In this document: piece after piece, positions 8,668-19,489 of the stretch
How the letters are laid out: the number at the start of each line of letters is the position of its first letter
Numbering within the stretch: position 1 is the first letter of the stretch
DNA from: Fragilaria radians
Lineage: Eukaryota > Bacillariophyta > Fragilariophyceae > Fragilariales > Fragilariaceae
DNA length: 38,830 bases
Reading direction: 5' to 3'
Assembly (NCBI GenBank): GCA_900642245.1
Contig: CAAAJI010000100.1
Location: 21,972-60,801, forward strand
Position numbers and translations under genes: made by a program
The notes under the pieces: model-generated
Told to the model about the DNA's origin: nothing
Database searches by the model: none
Seen by the model: the letters and a program-made list of their open reading frames with translations, nothing else

Positions 8668-11600
8668 ATGAAACACTTGTCGTTCATTTGTTTCCTTCTC
8701 GGATTCGGAAAAGGTTTTCTTCTTCTCCTAATGCTACAACATCCAATACCAATGATGGATGCATTATTATTCGTACTACAACAGGATGATAACAATCATG
8801 AATCACAAGTAATATCATCAACTCTACATCAACATGACAACAATAACAATGACAACAAACCACTGCAAACGGATGAAGTACCAGATGGAATGTTATTCCC
8901 ATTCGATATTCATTGTACAAGTGATCAAGAATGTTTCAATTTACCAGATTCATCCATTGAAACTATGGTTGTTCCTCAACAAACTTGTTCTTCCTCCTCG
9001 TCCTCCTCGTCTTCTTCAACAACAACCGCACATCAAAACGATCAATGTACTATTGAGAATATTGAAGTTGATAAGCATTGGGGTTCTGATAAACGAATAT
9101 TATCCATGCGAGACAAATTACGAAAACTTGGTTCTGGCACATATAACAATGATAATGATACAAGCACACAACAACAACAACAACAACATCCATTTGATTC
9201 GAATCGTCGCCCACCCATATTTCTTCTACCAGGTTTGGCATCCACCCGTTTGGTAGCATGGAAACATAAATCTTGTCCACACAATCCACTCTTGTCGGAT
9301 ATTAAATTTCATGATTATGTATGGCTCAATACGAAATTACTCTTTCAAATGGGTACTATTGATGCTACCTGTTGGTTAGAATGTATGACATTAGGTCCGA
9401 ATCAGACGGATTCATTTTCTTCCATGTCATCGAGTAGCAATAACTTGGATGGTTGTAAGCTCCGTCCTGATGAGGGGTTGGATGCGATTGGTAGTTTAAC
9501 ACCTACGGGTAGTGTCGGTGCGGATCTATTGGTCGGACAAACGAATACACTCTTTGCATGGTTGGTCCAATGGTTGGCAGATAATTTAGGGTATGATGTA
9601 TCCAACCTAATTGGTCTACCCTATGATTGGAGATTATCGCCGAATATGATGGAACGAAGAGATGGATTCTTCTCACAAACTCGACGACGAATTGAAGCTG
9701 CTGTAGCCTCCAATGGTGGTCTACCCGGAATCCTTGTAGCACATTCGGTACGTATGCTATCATTCTCATGAGGATCATCCTTGAGTGTTCAAAATCTTGT
9801 CAGTATATAACAACAGTCACTCATGCTTACACACACACGCTTACACGCTGGCTTGCTTTGTACGTTCTTATCATGGAACCTATTAAAACACAGATGGGTA
9901 ATGCTGTCTTTCGATATTTCTTGTTATGGATGAAACAGGAAATGCGAAAGGAAGCCTATCAACGTATTACCTCTCTCTCCAAACGACGAGCACAACGACA
10001 AAAACAGAAGATGCAACAACAACAATACCACCAATATCAACACCACCAGCAACACCAGGAGCAACAAGACCACCACCAGCCGTCATCATCATCATCTAAA
10101 CCACAAGATGTTATCATCAATCAAGGTGGTTGGTTGTCGACTGTCACAACAAGTTTTGATGATCTTTGGGCGTCCTATTTTGGAGAACGAGACGAAACCA
10201 TACATCGTCAATCACAAGAATCATCAAGTTCGTCGTCAGATCCTCAAGAAATATCACAGACAAGGACAACCCCTACTGCACCCTCACACGAATCTCAACT
10301 TTGGGAATTGGCCATGCATGAAGGCGATGAAGCCTATTTAAAGTGGATGGAAGCCCACATATGGACCTATGTGGGATTATCTGCACCACTGCTGGGTGCC
10401 GTCAATCCACTTCGATCTGTGATATCCGGTGAAAATATGGGACTTCCCTTTACGGATGATGTCGCACGACGATTGGAATTGAGTAAGTTCCTACACATGA
10501 TCACAAAACATTTATCATGTTTCAAATCTCTTTGTTCTCTCCCAATCGTACTCATTCTTGCATGATACACAAATAAATAGGCTTTGGTTGCACCAATACT
10601 GTCAACCCCATTTCCTCTAAAATGGCATTTTGTGATAGTTATACGAATCTGACAGAGGATCCCAACGCTTCCAAACCCCGAACAAATCTCTATTGTTTAG
10701 ATGAATTAGTACGTGATATTGAATCCCAAATTACAACTGAGGAAGACCCCTGGGCTAGTTTCCCACAACTCAAGACGCTCCTTAAAGGACGAGTGGATTG
10801 GGATACAGACAGACCCATGATTACAATTGTCGATGAGACAGATACATGTTTAGATCTTTCCGATGAAGATAGTCATGATGACGATGATGATGAAAATAAT
10901 GAAGACAAAAATAAGAAGAAGCCTGACAAGAATGACCAGGATATCCGGGGAACTTCTTCTTCCTCCTCTCCCAATTCATGTGAAATTCAATTAGGACCAT
11001 TGGATGTTCAAAATGGAGATTTATTTCGAGAATTTAATCGCATTTGGAGCGAAGAGAATGAACCAATGGACGTCAAACGACAACAAATGGAAGATTCCTT
11101 TTGGCATTCTGCGATACCAAATATGCTGAATATGACATGGGAGTAAGTGTACCCATTACAATTATTCATGCGTGTATATGTGTGAATTCAATTGTAAAAT
11201 TTATTTCCGAACGTTTTTTGTTGATTATGTCAAGGTATGGTAGAATTCTTTTTCTCATGACCTCTTTCTGTACGCTTAGTCGACCTTATGTGAAGCATGT
11301 CATCATGGCATACGGTGTGGATATTCCCACAGAAGTTGGTTATGTTTACCGGAAAAAGAGACGCGGAAAATCGGCAACAGCAAAGCAAGATCCGAAAGGT
11401 AATCGCAAGAAATTGTACGATGGCTCACCAATCCTATCAAAAGTTTTATGGGAGACTCCTGGTGGTCAATTGGAAGAACAAGTTGTCGATGCCAATCGGG
11501 GGAGCTTCGCCGATGCTCTTATAAAGAAGAAACCAAAATTGGAACCAGTCCTCAATGGATCGCATTTGCACAGTGGGGATGGGACTATCCCCTACATATC

Positions 11601-12142
11601 ATTAAGTTGGGCACACACATTGGTTGTTGCATGCCATTCGTGCCAAACGATACAGGAAAAAATCTACAACGACGAGCATGAACATCAACAATGATGTGAA
11701 TAATCCCGACGATAGCTCACAAACATCTCCCAAGGATATTTTAGATACAGTTCATGTGAGTTATCGCCCTGCAGATGAACTCGAATGGAAATTGGGCCAT
11801 CCGCCTCCCAAAGCAACAATGCCCATGAATGCCAAACGCAATACGTCTCACAAAAAGTCCACGGGAACGGGGGGAAGTGGTAGTAGCAGCAGCAGCAGTA
11901 CAAGTCCACGTGATGACGATGGTGATACTGGAACTAGTCATCCTCATGGGACAAAATACAAGCCTTTGATGGTACGATTTCATAATGTTGGGGTTTCTCG
12001 ACAAACGGGGATGGAATATTCTACCACAGTCTTGGAAGCTGTGGGTGTGGAACATAAGGAAACAACTCGAAACTATGACATTTTGGCGGCAGCATTTTCC
12101 GAAATATTAATCCATATGCAAGAAGATTATGGGTTGGTATGA
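8668..12142 (+). CDS. PDAT/LCAT-family acyltransferase, four exons, frameshift in exon 4
   Basis: Exons: 8668-9747, 9894-10482, 10581-11142, 11280-12142. The product (about 1030 aa) begins with a hydrophobic leader (residues 1-25), then a Q/N/S-rich linker. The lecithin:cholesterol acyltransferase fold is marked by IFLLPGLASTRLVAW, the lid region CWLECMTL, YDWRLSPNMMERRDGFF, the nucleophile elbow VAHS|MGN (Ser360, last codon of exon 1), GLSAPLLGAV, and SGDGTIP (Asp844, 11578-11580). GVEHKETTRNYDIL supplies the likely catalytic His (12053-12055). The PDAT-like YDWRLS and RRD.FF blocks suggest phospholipid:diacylglycerol acyltransferase activity, which makes triacylglycerol from a phospholipid acyl donor at the ER. 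After AHT (11619) the frame changes by one base (11620), cutting the His-containing tail from the body. Without correction the protein stops at 11692-11694. The tail is rich in S/G but otherwise family-like, so the shift may be recent or a sequence error. Q/H-rich and acidic insertions (about 10000-10085 and 10850-10950) enlarge the cap region. Confidence 0.85.
9748..9893 (+). other. Intron 1 of the acyltransferase gene
   Basis: 146 bp, GTACGT...ACACAG, phase 0. It splits the nucleophile elbow between Ser and MG. Both flanks fit the family motif HSMG when joined. Confidence 0.88.
10483..10580 (+). other. Intron 2 of the acyltransferase gene
   Basis: 98 bp, GTAAGT...AAATAG, phase 1. Splicing joins RRLEL to SFGCTNT in one frame. 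Reading through gives a stop at 10563-10565. Confidence 0.85.
11143..11279 (+). other. Intron 3 of the acyltransferase gene
   Basis: 137 bp, GTAAGT...CGCTTAG, phase 2. It joins MTW-D to RPYVKHV. An alternative AG at 11234 would lead straight into a stop, so the later acceptor was chosen. Confidence 0.8.
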
Positions 12143-13379
12143 TGATAGAGTTAAATGACTTTGTAAATAATGTAACCACAAAGTGCAGTCAGATTTATTG
12201 AATCTAAAATGCAACTCTGCATTGGCATACCATACCATCTTTGCCTCCAAATGTCACAATAAATCCTTCTCCGAATGGATATCAATGACAGAATTTAGTT
12301 TCAACTTGACAAAAAGAAAGAGGAAGGGAAGAAGTAGTTGTATTCATATCAGGAAATAAATTGAGTTTCCTTTACATTAACTTTACTTTAGTCTGCTATT
12401 AAACACACTAAGGAGATTCTCAGTTAGTGAATTTGGAGAAAAGATGGAGAAAATAAAAGTTATGAAAAGGTCCATGTTGAAAGAATGGGTGGAAAATTAA
12501 TGCAGATTTTTGAACATTGATGCATAATTATTGCGTAGAAATCAATAACAGGATCATCTTGCTCATCAATGGACCCTTTCACATTCACCGAATGAAAATG
12601 AGGAAATAATCTTTTTTGAAACCACTTGAGAATCACTCCTCCATTGAACGTGATCTCGGTGTTTTGAAAGATTGAATTGCTGGTTTTGTCAATTCTTTGA
12701 AGGAATCTCTGACTGTAACAAATTTCCTTGTTATGGTGTTTCAGGTATTTTGCTGATGTGCTGAGAGTTATCAGAACCCAAAATTGAATCCTGTTTCAAA
12801 CATCTCAAGAGTTTCACCAATATTACACGTTTCTTAGCTGTGTGTAGACTCTTACATACGTTAACTTATATGAGGCCGTATTTCAAGTTAAGAACCCGTG
12901 GCTGCACCATTGTGTTGTCAGGTCAAATCATGGACAAATAAGCAACACTCCAACTTCATTTCTGCATTACGCATTACAGCATCAATGTGCCCCAATCATT
13001 CAATACTCTCAGTTCAAGAACTTCACCTCCAAATATGCTGATTCAATTATTGATCCTATTTTTGACAAATGCAGACTTAAATCAACCTATCGTAAATGAA
13101 ATGCAGTCTGAACTAATCCATAGATTGCCTCTGGAACACTACACAATTGACCTATTAAGTAGGCATACCATTGGAAATATTTCTGTAGATTACTTCCTAA
13201 AAAAACCCTGCAAAATGATGAGTCTACATAATCAATTGACACTTTATGTCCAACTTGTCAAATAACATAATGCTAACGCTGACATTGATAAAAGCCGGAG
13301 CAAACCCTCATTGAAATTGTTACCAGGAGACGACTGTACCCATGTCACAAGTCTAGCCATTTTTAAAGACCACTTTGAT
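12143..13379. other. Acyltransferase 3' flank and intergenic sequence
   Basis: AT-rich, with no recognisable gene. A 92-codon open frame at 12987-13265 (+) resembles nothing I know. Short coding-like stretches appear on both strands between 12450 and 12800 but carry stops and no family motif. Confidence 0.45.
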
Positions 13380-14115
13380 TAATTTTGAAAATAAATTAGC
13401 ATTTCATTGGGTGTAAGTTTATACTTGTAGGTATCATCAAACTCACAAGATTGATAGTTCATGTTTGTTAAGGCAAATTTAATTGAATTCCAGATTTCAA
13501 GCTTTTTGACCACAGTTCACAGAAGTATGACATGGAGGGTATTAGAAGAGAGATCAATATTGTAACAATACTTGCACTACTGAGTCATAATGAGCATTTG
13601 GTGTAAATTGACTGTGTAAATGTGAATACGTTAATATCAATATTCATTACTGAAGAAAAACTTGAATGAATTGATTACACTGAATAGCTAATTAATTAGC
13701 ACGAGCATCTTATTTTTCCATACTTCTTACAGATTGAGGTACAGCTTTAAGGATTCATACATAGTTCAAAAGTAGCTCAGAATCAGAGGCTAAATGTTAC
13801 TGACTATTTGGACAAAGTTGCTCTTACCAAAAGTTATGAGAGAAGTTCATTTCAGTCTCATTAATTGATCATAATCAAAATCACAACAACATCACCCTGA
13901 GAGTGTTTATTGGAAACAAAATTGTGCATGTGTCACTCCGCTTTATCATGCCTTTTAACAAACACGTCTAACCCAGTATCAAACTCTTTTAATTTTTGGT
14001 GGATTCAATCAGTTAAGGTTCAAATTGTTTCACTTTTATACTGGGTAAGAATCTCAACAAGAGTTGAAAACCGTATGGTTGGCATATCTTTTGAAATGAT
14101 TGATTCGGGGTAAAC
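13380..14115 (+). pseudogene. Possible degraded histidine-kinase ATPase region
   Basis: In the plus frames around 13930-14110 the translation contains LSCLLTNTSNP, then VKVQIVSLL and MVGISFEMIDSG. This order resembles the N box (LxNLLxNAxKF) and the G1 box (DxGxG) of sensor histidine-kinase ATPase domains, but the key Asn-Ala-Lys and the second Gly are changed or missing. The stretch upstream is full of stops. If real, it is an old, non-functional relic. The similarity is weak and could be chance. Confidence 0.22.
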
Positions 14116-14175
14116 CGTTAGAGACAATGACATTGGACAGAGCTTTAGGTTTCCTTGTTTGTGTTAATTACACCT

Positions 14176-14588
14176 CTAATGGCAGAGAAACTTGTATATC
14201 TTACCTTGAGTACTGGATGTATGTCCTGAGCCATAATTGGTGTGTGCAATTTCAAATTCAGCTATTTGTTTAATACTTGCATTATCCACTTTGTTGATGA
14301 TTTTTCCGGCAATGTACTTGGATAAAATATCCAGATAGTATCCCAATCCAAAATTAACACTAATTGCTACCATCTGGTGGATGCGGTGGTTATAATTTGG
14401 TTGTTTCACAGCACTATTCTCCTTAACATAGAAAAAGATATCCAACTGATTAAATGATTTGATAGCAGTAATCAGTTCTAAGTCATATAGTCACTCTGCA
14501 GCTGAGAAAATGAATCTTGGGATTCCACCAAACTTGTCGTATCTTGAGATCAAGTCGTTGTCCACTAGTTTGAGCCCACCATCAAGCA
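14176..14588 (-). pseudogene. RHS/Crinkler-like NTPase, C-terminal fragment
   Basis: On the minus strand, one frame from about 14588 to 14176 with a single stop near 14488 gives ISRYDKFGGIPRFIFSAAE, followed by HRIHQMVAI and GSGHTSSTQGKIYKFLCH. The KFGGIPR.IF block is a hallmark of the retrotransposon-hot-spot (RHS)/Crinkler-type NTPases found in oomycetes, fungi, trypanosomes and many stramenopiles (family recognised from memory). The N-terminal P-loop half is missing on this strand. A matching P-loop-type piece starts at 14589 on the opposite strand, which suggests an inversion broke the gene. The frame has no start codon and a stop inside, so it is scored as a pseudogene. Confidence 0.5.
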
Positions 14589-15094
14589 ATGAGTTGTAAT
14601 CTTGAAGATGTGGTGATGAGATTTCTGAACAAGTTGCCATTTTCTGATGGAGTCAGCTCTTTAGACATGTACTTTCATCGGCAAGCACTTCTGGACAGAA
14701 TGCAAAATTGGATTGATGGTGTGGAAGAAAGAAACAGATTCTTACTGCTAAGTTCACCTGAAGCTTTGCGCAAAATATTATTATTAGTCTTGTTTCAGCA
14801 CACTAACCAAACCAAAAATTTGGTGATATGCTACATTTTGACATAGCAGAAATCTAAACCTTTATCATTAGCTCAACAGATATGTTGAATGCTGTAAACA
14901 GCTACGTTGAAATCAGCCAGGAGCATTCAACATTTAATCAAGTGAAAGAGGCTTTGAACGAAGTCTACGTTGAAGATGAGGATTATCAGTCTCCTCTAAA
15001 GTTGATTGGCAGTTGCAATAGCTGTAATATGATGACTATAACTGCCAAACTTGTCGAAAGTGAGTTACTCAAATTTCGTCTTTTGTGTAGGTAG
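14589..15094 (+). pseudogene. RHS/Crinkler-like NTPase, P-loop half, decayed
   Basis: The frame 14589-14846 gives VSSLDMYFHRQALLDRMQNW, then NRFLLLSSPEALRKILLLVL. In related proteins the last segment would be a Walker A loop (SSPxxxGKTS/T). Here the GKT is lost, with a degraded EALRKI in its place. The frame ends at TAG 14844-14846, and a second frame at 14882-15094 may carry more of the domain (ALNEVYVEDEDY). Lost ATP-binding residues and split frames mark a pseudogene. The C-terminal half of the same kind of protein lies immediately left on the other strand. Confidence 0.4.
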
Positions 15095-15299
15095 ATTGAA
15101 TAGATTAATGCACAAAGAATGCTATTCTAGAACTAATACCTTCTTTTGAAGGAGTATACTTCTCTTATTGAAAGGGACCTTCTCTTCAATATCTCTAACT
15201 AAACTTTTGGCCTCAATTGTCAACTAACTATTTGTCTTTAGCAAGAGTAGTCTTGTGTCCTAGTCTTGACAGGACTCATTTCATGTGATTTTTCTCTAA

Positions 15300-16390
15300 C
15301 GAGATCATTACATACGGAATGAGTCTACATATAGACACGCGCTGAACATAGACACCTTTAAGTACTTGAAGGGTGCCGTTGGGATAAACTTGTACAACTT
15401 GGTACGGTCTATCTCAATTTGGACTTACACTTTTGTTGAAGAATCCCTCTGTCCAGTAATGCTTGGTCATTGACCTTGAATTTATGTTTTTCTCTTTTTG
15501 AGTTTTCCTTGTGTGTATTGACATCTGAGGCCTCATGTCTGCTTTTTTTATTCTTTATACTCAGAGGTAAAAGATTAATCAAACAGTATGTTCCTTCCAA
15601 AGATAATTTGTGCCGATGTAGCATTTAGTACACAGTGTACAGTAGAAAATATATCGCTGGCGCAATCAGCTAAAATTTGCGACAATGGATCTTGATTATC
15701 AAAACCATAGTCTTCAAGTTCTTAAGAACGTAGCATGTCCTATAACATTTGGTGAACACGTTCAACAGAATTAGTTTTTAGCAGTTGTTGCAACTGATTT
15801 AACTCATAGGATTGTAAGAGTTCTTGGAACTCTTCACCCAGGAATTCATTTCCATTGTCACTGTTTCACCTCTTTGTACGTGGGCAACAGCAAGACCATG
15901 TTGGGTCTAACATCTTTGCAGTTCCTTTGGATGTTTATTCTGGACATCTGCCAATTCAAACCGTAGTGGGGATGTGATTACCCTTTCTCCCTGAGTCCTT
16001 GGACTTTCATCTGCTCCTTGAAAATGAAGCAATATCCAAAGCAATATCCATAGGATTCTTGATTTTGCTGAATGCTGCTTCAGAGAGGAGTGCTAGGACT
16101 TCCTCTTCCAAAATTTTCAGATGATCAATGTCAAGTCTAGATAATGCATTTGCTATGACATTTTTCTTTCTTGTGAGGTAGTCAAATTATACTCCATATT
16201 CTTCTAGGTGTAAGAGCCAGCAAAAAAGATGATCTGAAGATTTTAGACCATTGAAGGTATTAGTTTTATGGGCTGTATAGACTGTAATTGGATAACCTGT
16301 CAAGATACTTTTACATTCTTTGCAGGTTCAATAGTAGACAGCACGTCACATTCTCTCAGATGCATCAATTTATATGTGGTATCGTTTATG
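15300..16390 (-). pseudogene. Ty3/Gypsy pol relic: RNase H end and integrase
   Basis: Read from 16390 downwards, the translation shows the Gypsy RNase H end (ITVYTAHKTNTFNGL, then DYLTRKKNVIANALSRLDID, the VxADALSR box). The integrase blocks SDNGNEFLGEEFQELL (central Asp) and NSVERVHQML (catalytic Glu) follow, then HKFKVNDQALLDRGIL and YQVVQVYPNGTLQVL, the C-terminal binding region. There are many stops and frame changes. The first catalytic Asp of integrase and the RT domain are absent. The order fits Metaviridae-type elements. At its 5' end it meets a Copia RT relic in the same orientation at about 16390. Confidence 0.75.
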
Positions 16391-16393
16391 GTA

Positions 16394-17636
16394 TCATAGA
16401 GGAAACTCAGTATCAATTACCAGGTTATGCTTAGTTTTCTTGAAACCCAATCTTAGCAATGACTCAGCTAAATGATCATGAAATATGGCGGCAGAAGTCT
16501 GCAATCCATACAATGACTTATTTATGATAAGATTCTTTCCGCATAAGCTTGTACTAAACTCTAGACCAACAGTAATGTAAGCCTTTTCCTTGGTCTTTCC
16601 ATATAAATGACTTTTCAAAAATTGCAAGCACAACAGGAGAGTACATGTAATTCTCCTAAGAAAAATCCAATTCTTACGGTTTCCATACTTACAACCCCTG
16701 AATAAATGTCTTCCTTTTCATTAATTGTCCAATTGCCTCCTGCAACAAATTTTCCTTATGTCTCAAGTCATACTTGACATTAAATACAATGTGGTACAGA
16801 AATTTTTGTTACTTAGCAGGAATGCTCTCCCTTAATCAAGTACTATGAATGTCTGGTAATCTGTAAGTTACTTAAGCTCTGTCTAAATAGCCTCTTCCCA
16901 TAGATTATTGCCGCTTTTCTAATCTAAGTAGACAGCATTCTTGATTCCTTTAGGAACTTCTAATCAATTTTTTAATTAACACTTGTTGGAGATGGTGAAA
17001 ACTTCTGTACCCTAACTGGTGTTTTAGCCTTGCAATACTGTATAAGATGTTGAAAAGGCATTTTATCTAGGAGGTTTTGATTTCTTGCAAAATTAATTAT
17101 TGGTATAGGGTTGCTGAGACTTAAAACAAAGAAATTCACCCATGATTGTGACTTATTGAGATCATTCCCTTCTACTAAGCATTTATGCGTTGTACTCATG
17201 TCCATTTATATTTCTTTACAATATTTGAGCACTTTATTACATTTCCAGGATTTATCCATGTCATTCTCTGTTTTACCCAATACATTTAGTTGACACAACC
17301 AATCCAACTCAGAATTAGACTTAGACTTGATCAATGCAATGTGGTATATTTGATGTTCAGCAGCTCCTAAAGGAAGATCTATTTTTTCAAGTTTTTTTGC
17401 CCTTTATCATGAATATGTCATATAAAGGGAAGAAACCTCTTGACCACTTCAAATCGCCAGTAGTTTTGAACTAATTCTATCTCCAACATTTTGCTCAAGA
17501 TGACCAGTTTTCGACCTTGCCCTGCTTGCCACATCCTCATTATACTTGCTTGTTTTCTGTGTGGAATGAATATTTCTAAGATTTTATGAATGGCATTTAT
17601 CTTTGAGACAGTATCAGCATAAAAGACTATTAAGGG
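16394..17636 (-). pseudogene. Copia pol relic (second Copia lineage), RT part
   Basis: From about 17205 downwards the minus strand encodes FARNQNLLDKMPFQHLIQYC, then GGNWTINEKEDIYSGVVSME, TVRIGFFLGELHVLSC, LYGKTKEKAYITVGLEF and LIINKSLYGLQTSAA. These are the N-terminal RT blocks of the Copia branch whose RT contains KSLYGL, different from element B (KTIYGLVQSA). A further 73-codon frame at 17418-17639 (MPLIVFYADTV...) may be the region upstream of RT, but it is not securely identified. The YVDD box is missing because the relic is cut at about 16394, where Gypsy RNase H sequence begins. Several frame shifts and stops are present. Confidence 0.7.
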
Positions 17637-18714
17637 CAAAATCTGAGCTGAAAGAAAAGATAATTAATTTGATTAAGGAGTTGAAAAATATCAAGTTTTT
17701 GAGGGTTGACGACGCTGGTGAAGATTTCGAATAGAAAGCTTTGTAAACAGCGAAGTGTCGACGTTAAATTCGAGTTTTCAGGCCCAAGGGCACCCCAGAG
17801 AAATGAAGAGGCGGAGCGCAAGTTTCAGACACTTTATGGAAGGACTCGAGCGATGTTTTATGATACTGGCATTGAGGGTGGTTTTCGCAAAGGTTTAAGG
17901 GCTGAATGCTCATTTACAGCAACATATTATGATAACATTATTGTAAAGAAAGATCAGAACAAATCACCATTGGAATAATGTTTAAAGAAAAGGCTAAGGA
18001 GTTAAAAGGACTAAGGAAGTTTGGTGAAATGTGTGTTGCAACAGCCAAGGCTATGATACAAGGAAAATTGAGTGATAGTGGAACTGTTTGTGTGTTTGTT
18101 GGTTATCCAAATAAGCATGCAAAGGATGTTTATAGAATTCTGAATTTGAAGGCAAATTGTATTATGAAGTCAAGAGATGTTATTTGGTCAAGGAAAAGTT
18201 ATGGATGGATAAAGTTGAAAGATTGCTTGGAGAGGACTGATGATGACCTATATGATTCAAAATTTGAAGGAAATGGTAGTAAAGAAGAAAAGGAATCAGA
18301 ATTGTCAACCAAAGGGAACAAAACACCCAACAATAAGAAAGTCTTGAAGGAAATTTCGAAATTGAAACGCTGGTTTGATCCATCAAGATTCATGGAAGCA
18401 CAAGATTCAGGAAGGGACTTAGTGGTTGAAAGCGCAGATATTGCGTTACATACGCTTGACTTGGTGGAAGAACGAAAAGCTTTTGATGAAGCTTATAATC
18501 ATCCAAATGTCAATCAAAACATTAAATGGCAGGACGCAATTTCAAAAGGAATTTGATGAAATGAGCGCTAAGGGACTTTGGAGAAAAAATAAGAAATCAG
18601 ACTTGCCCAACGGTCGAAATTGTGTTAAGAGCAAATAGGATTTTAAAATCAAACACAATGGTGTTTATTGTGCACACTTGGTGGCGTGCAGGTATAGTCA
18701 GATACCCGGAGTCT
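17637..18714 (+). pseudogene. Copia relic close to element B: integrase tail to RT start
   Basis: It begins abruptly with KSELKEKIINLIKELKN, homologous to 2527-2580 of element B, and passes through VDDAGED (second integrase Asp). PQRNEEAERKFQTLYGR follows, the region of the catalytic Glu. Then come the integrase C-terminal part (GTVCVFVGYPNKHAKDVYR), the linker RWFDPSRFMEAQDSGRD, and IKWQDAISK at the RT start. It ends just before the first RT catalytic block, near 18714. Stops at about 17731 and 17976, a frameshift near 18540 and a TAG near 18637 break it. It holds the integrase tail that element B lacks. It is oriented opposite to the relic on its left. Confidence 0.85.
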
Positions 18715-19489
18715 GTTAACAAGTCTTCTATTCAGATGATAAAGATGAAAAGGATTGAAAGCAAACGTAACTGCACTAAAAGTTGTGATTACTAAATTAA
18801 ACGTTGACGCAAACACTCTCTGACTCACTCGCTTACAACATTTAGTACGAGATCATATGTAGAAATCTGATGCACAGGATGATGCAAAAGAAAACTTTGT
18901 TTCTACAATGAGAAAGTTGCACATGATAACTTATTTTAAAGACTCAGTCTAAGGAAACATGAAGGCTGATAGTGTAATACATCAGAAAGGAATCGATATG
19001 GATTGTTGGATGATATTATTAGGAATGTGTACACTCTGATATTTCAAGGAATGTGATTCGGATGTGAAAGAATAAAATTAAATCTGCGTAGAAGCGTAGT
19101 ATTGGCACCGATGCAAGCTGAGTAGAATAACATACCAGAAAATAGCACCCGATGCAAAAATATTGCACTCCCTGCAGGATTTGTAGCACCCAATGTATGA
19201 AGTAAAATATTTGTCTACGTCTATGAAAACATTTAATGTTCAATTTTGAAGACTTCCATAGGGTCTGGATCAGATTACCAAATTTATACACCGCTAGGAT
19301 GGGCCCCTTGGTGAGGGTAACATATAGCGGTCTAACTCAAAGTCTGCTTAGACTGGATAGAGTGAAGTCCAGTTATTGTGAGCTTCCAGCAAAGATCCCT
19401 GTGGATTCCAATGCCAGCTGCTGTAGGTGTCTTAGTTCTGGTGTCAGCTCACCCGAAATTACAGAGTTTTGTCCAATTTTGCTCTTGGT
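18715..19489. other. No supported gene
   Basis: AT-rich sequence between two retroelement relics. No LTR ends or coding blocks were recognised, although TGTTAACA directly after the Copia relic could mark an old insertion end. Confidence 0.4.

Noticed and set aside
8834..9290. Other open frames overlapping acyltransferase exon 1
   Set aside because: They are low-complexity shadows (CAA and TCC repeats) of the spliced gene, with no independent motif.
11620..11660. Short intron (GTTGTTGC...ATACAG) to explain the frame change in exon 4
   Set aside because: The candidate is 33 nt and a multiple of three, so it would not change the frame, and it would remove coding-like residues.
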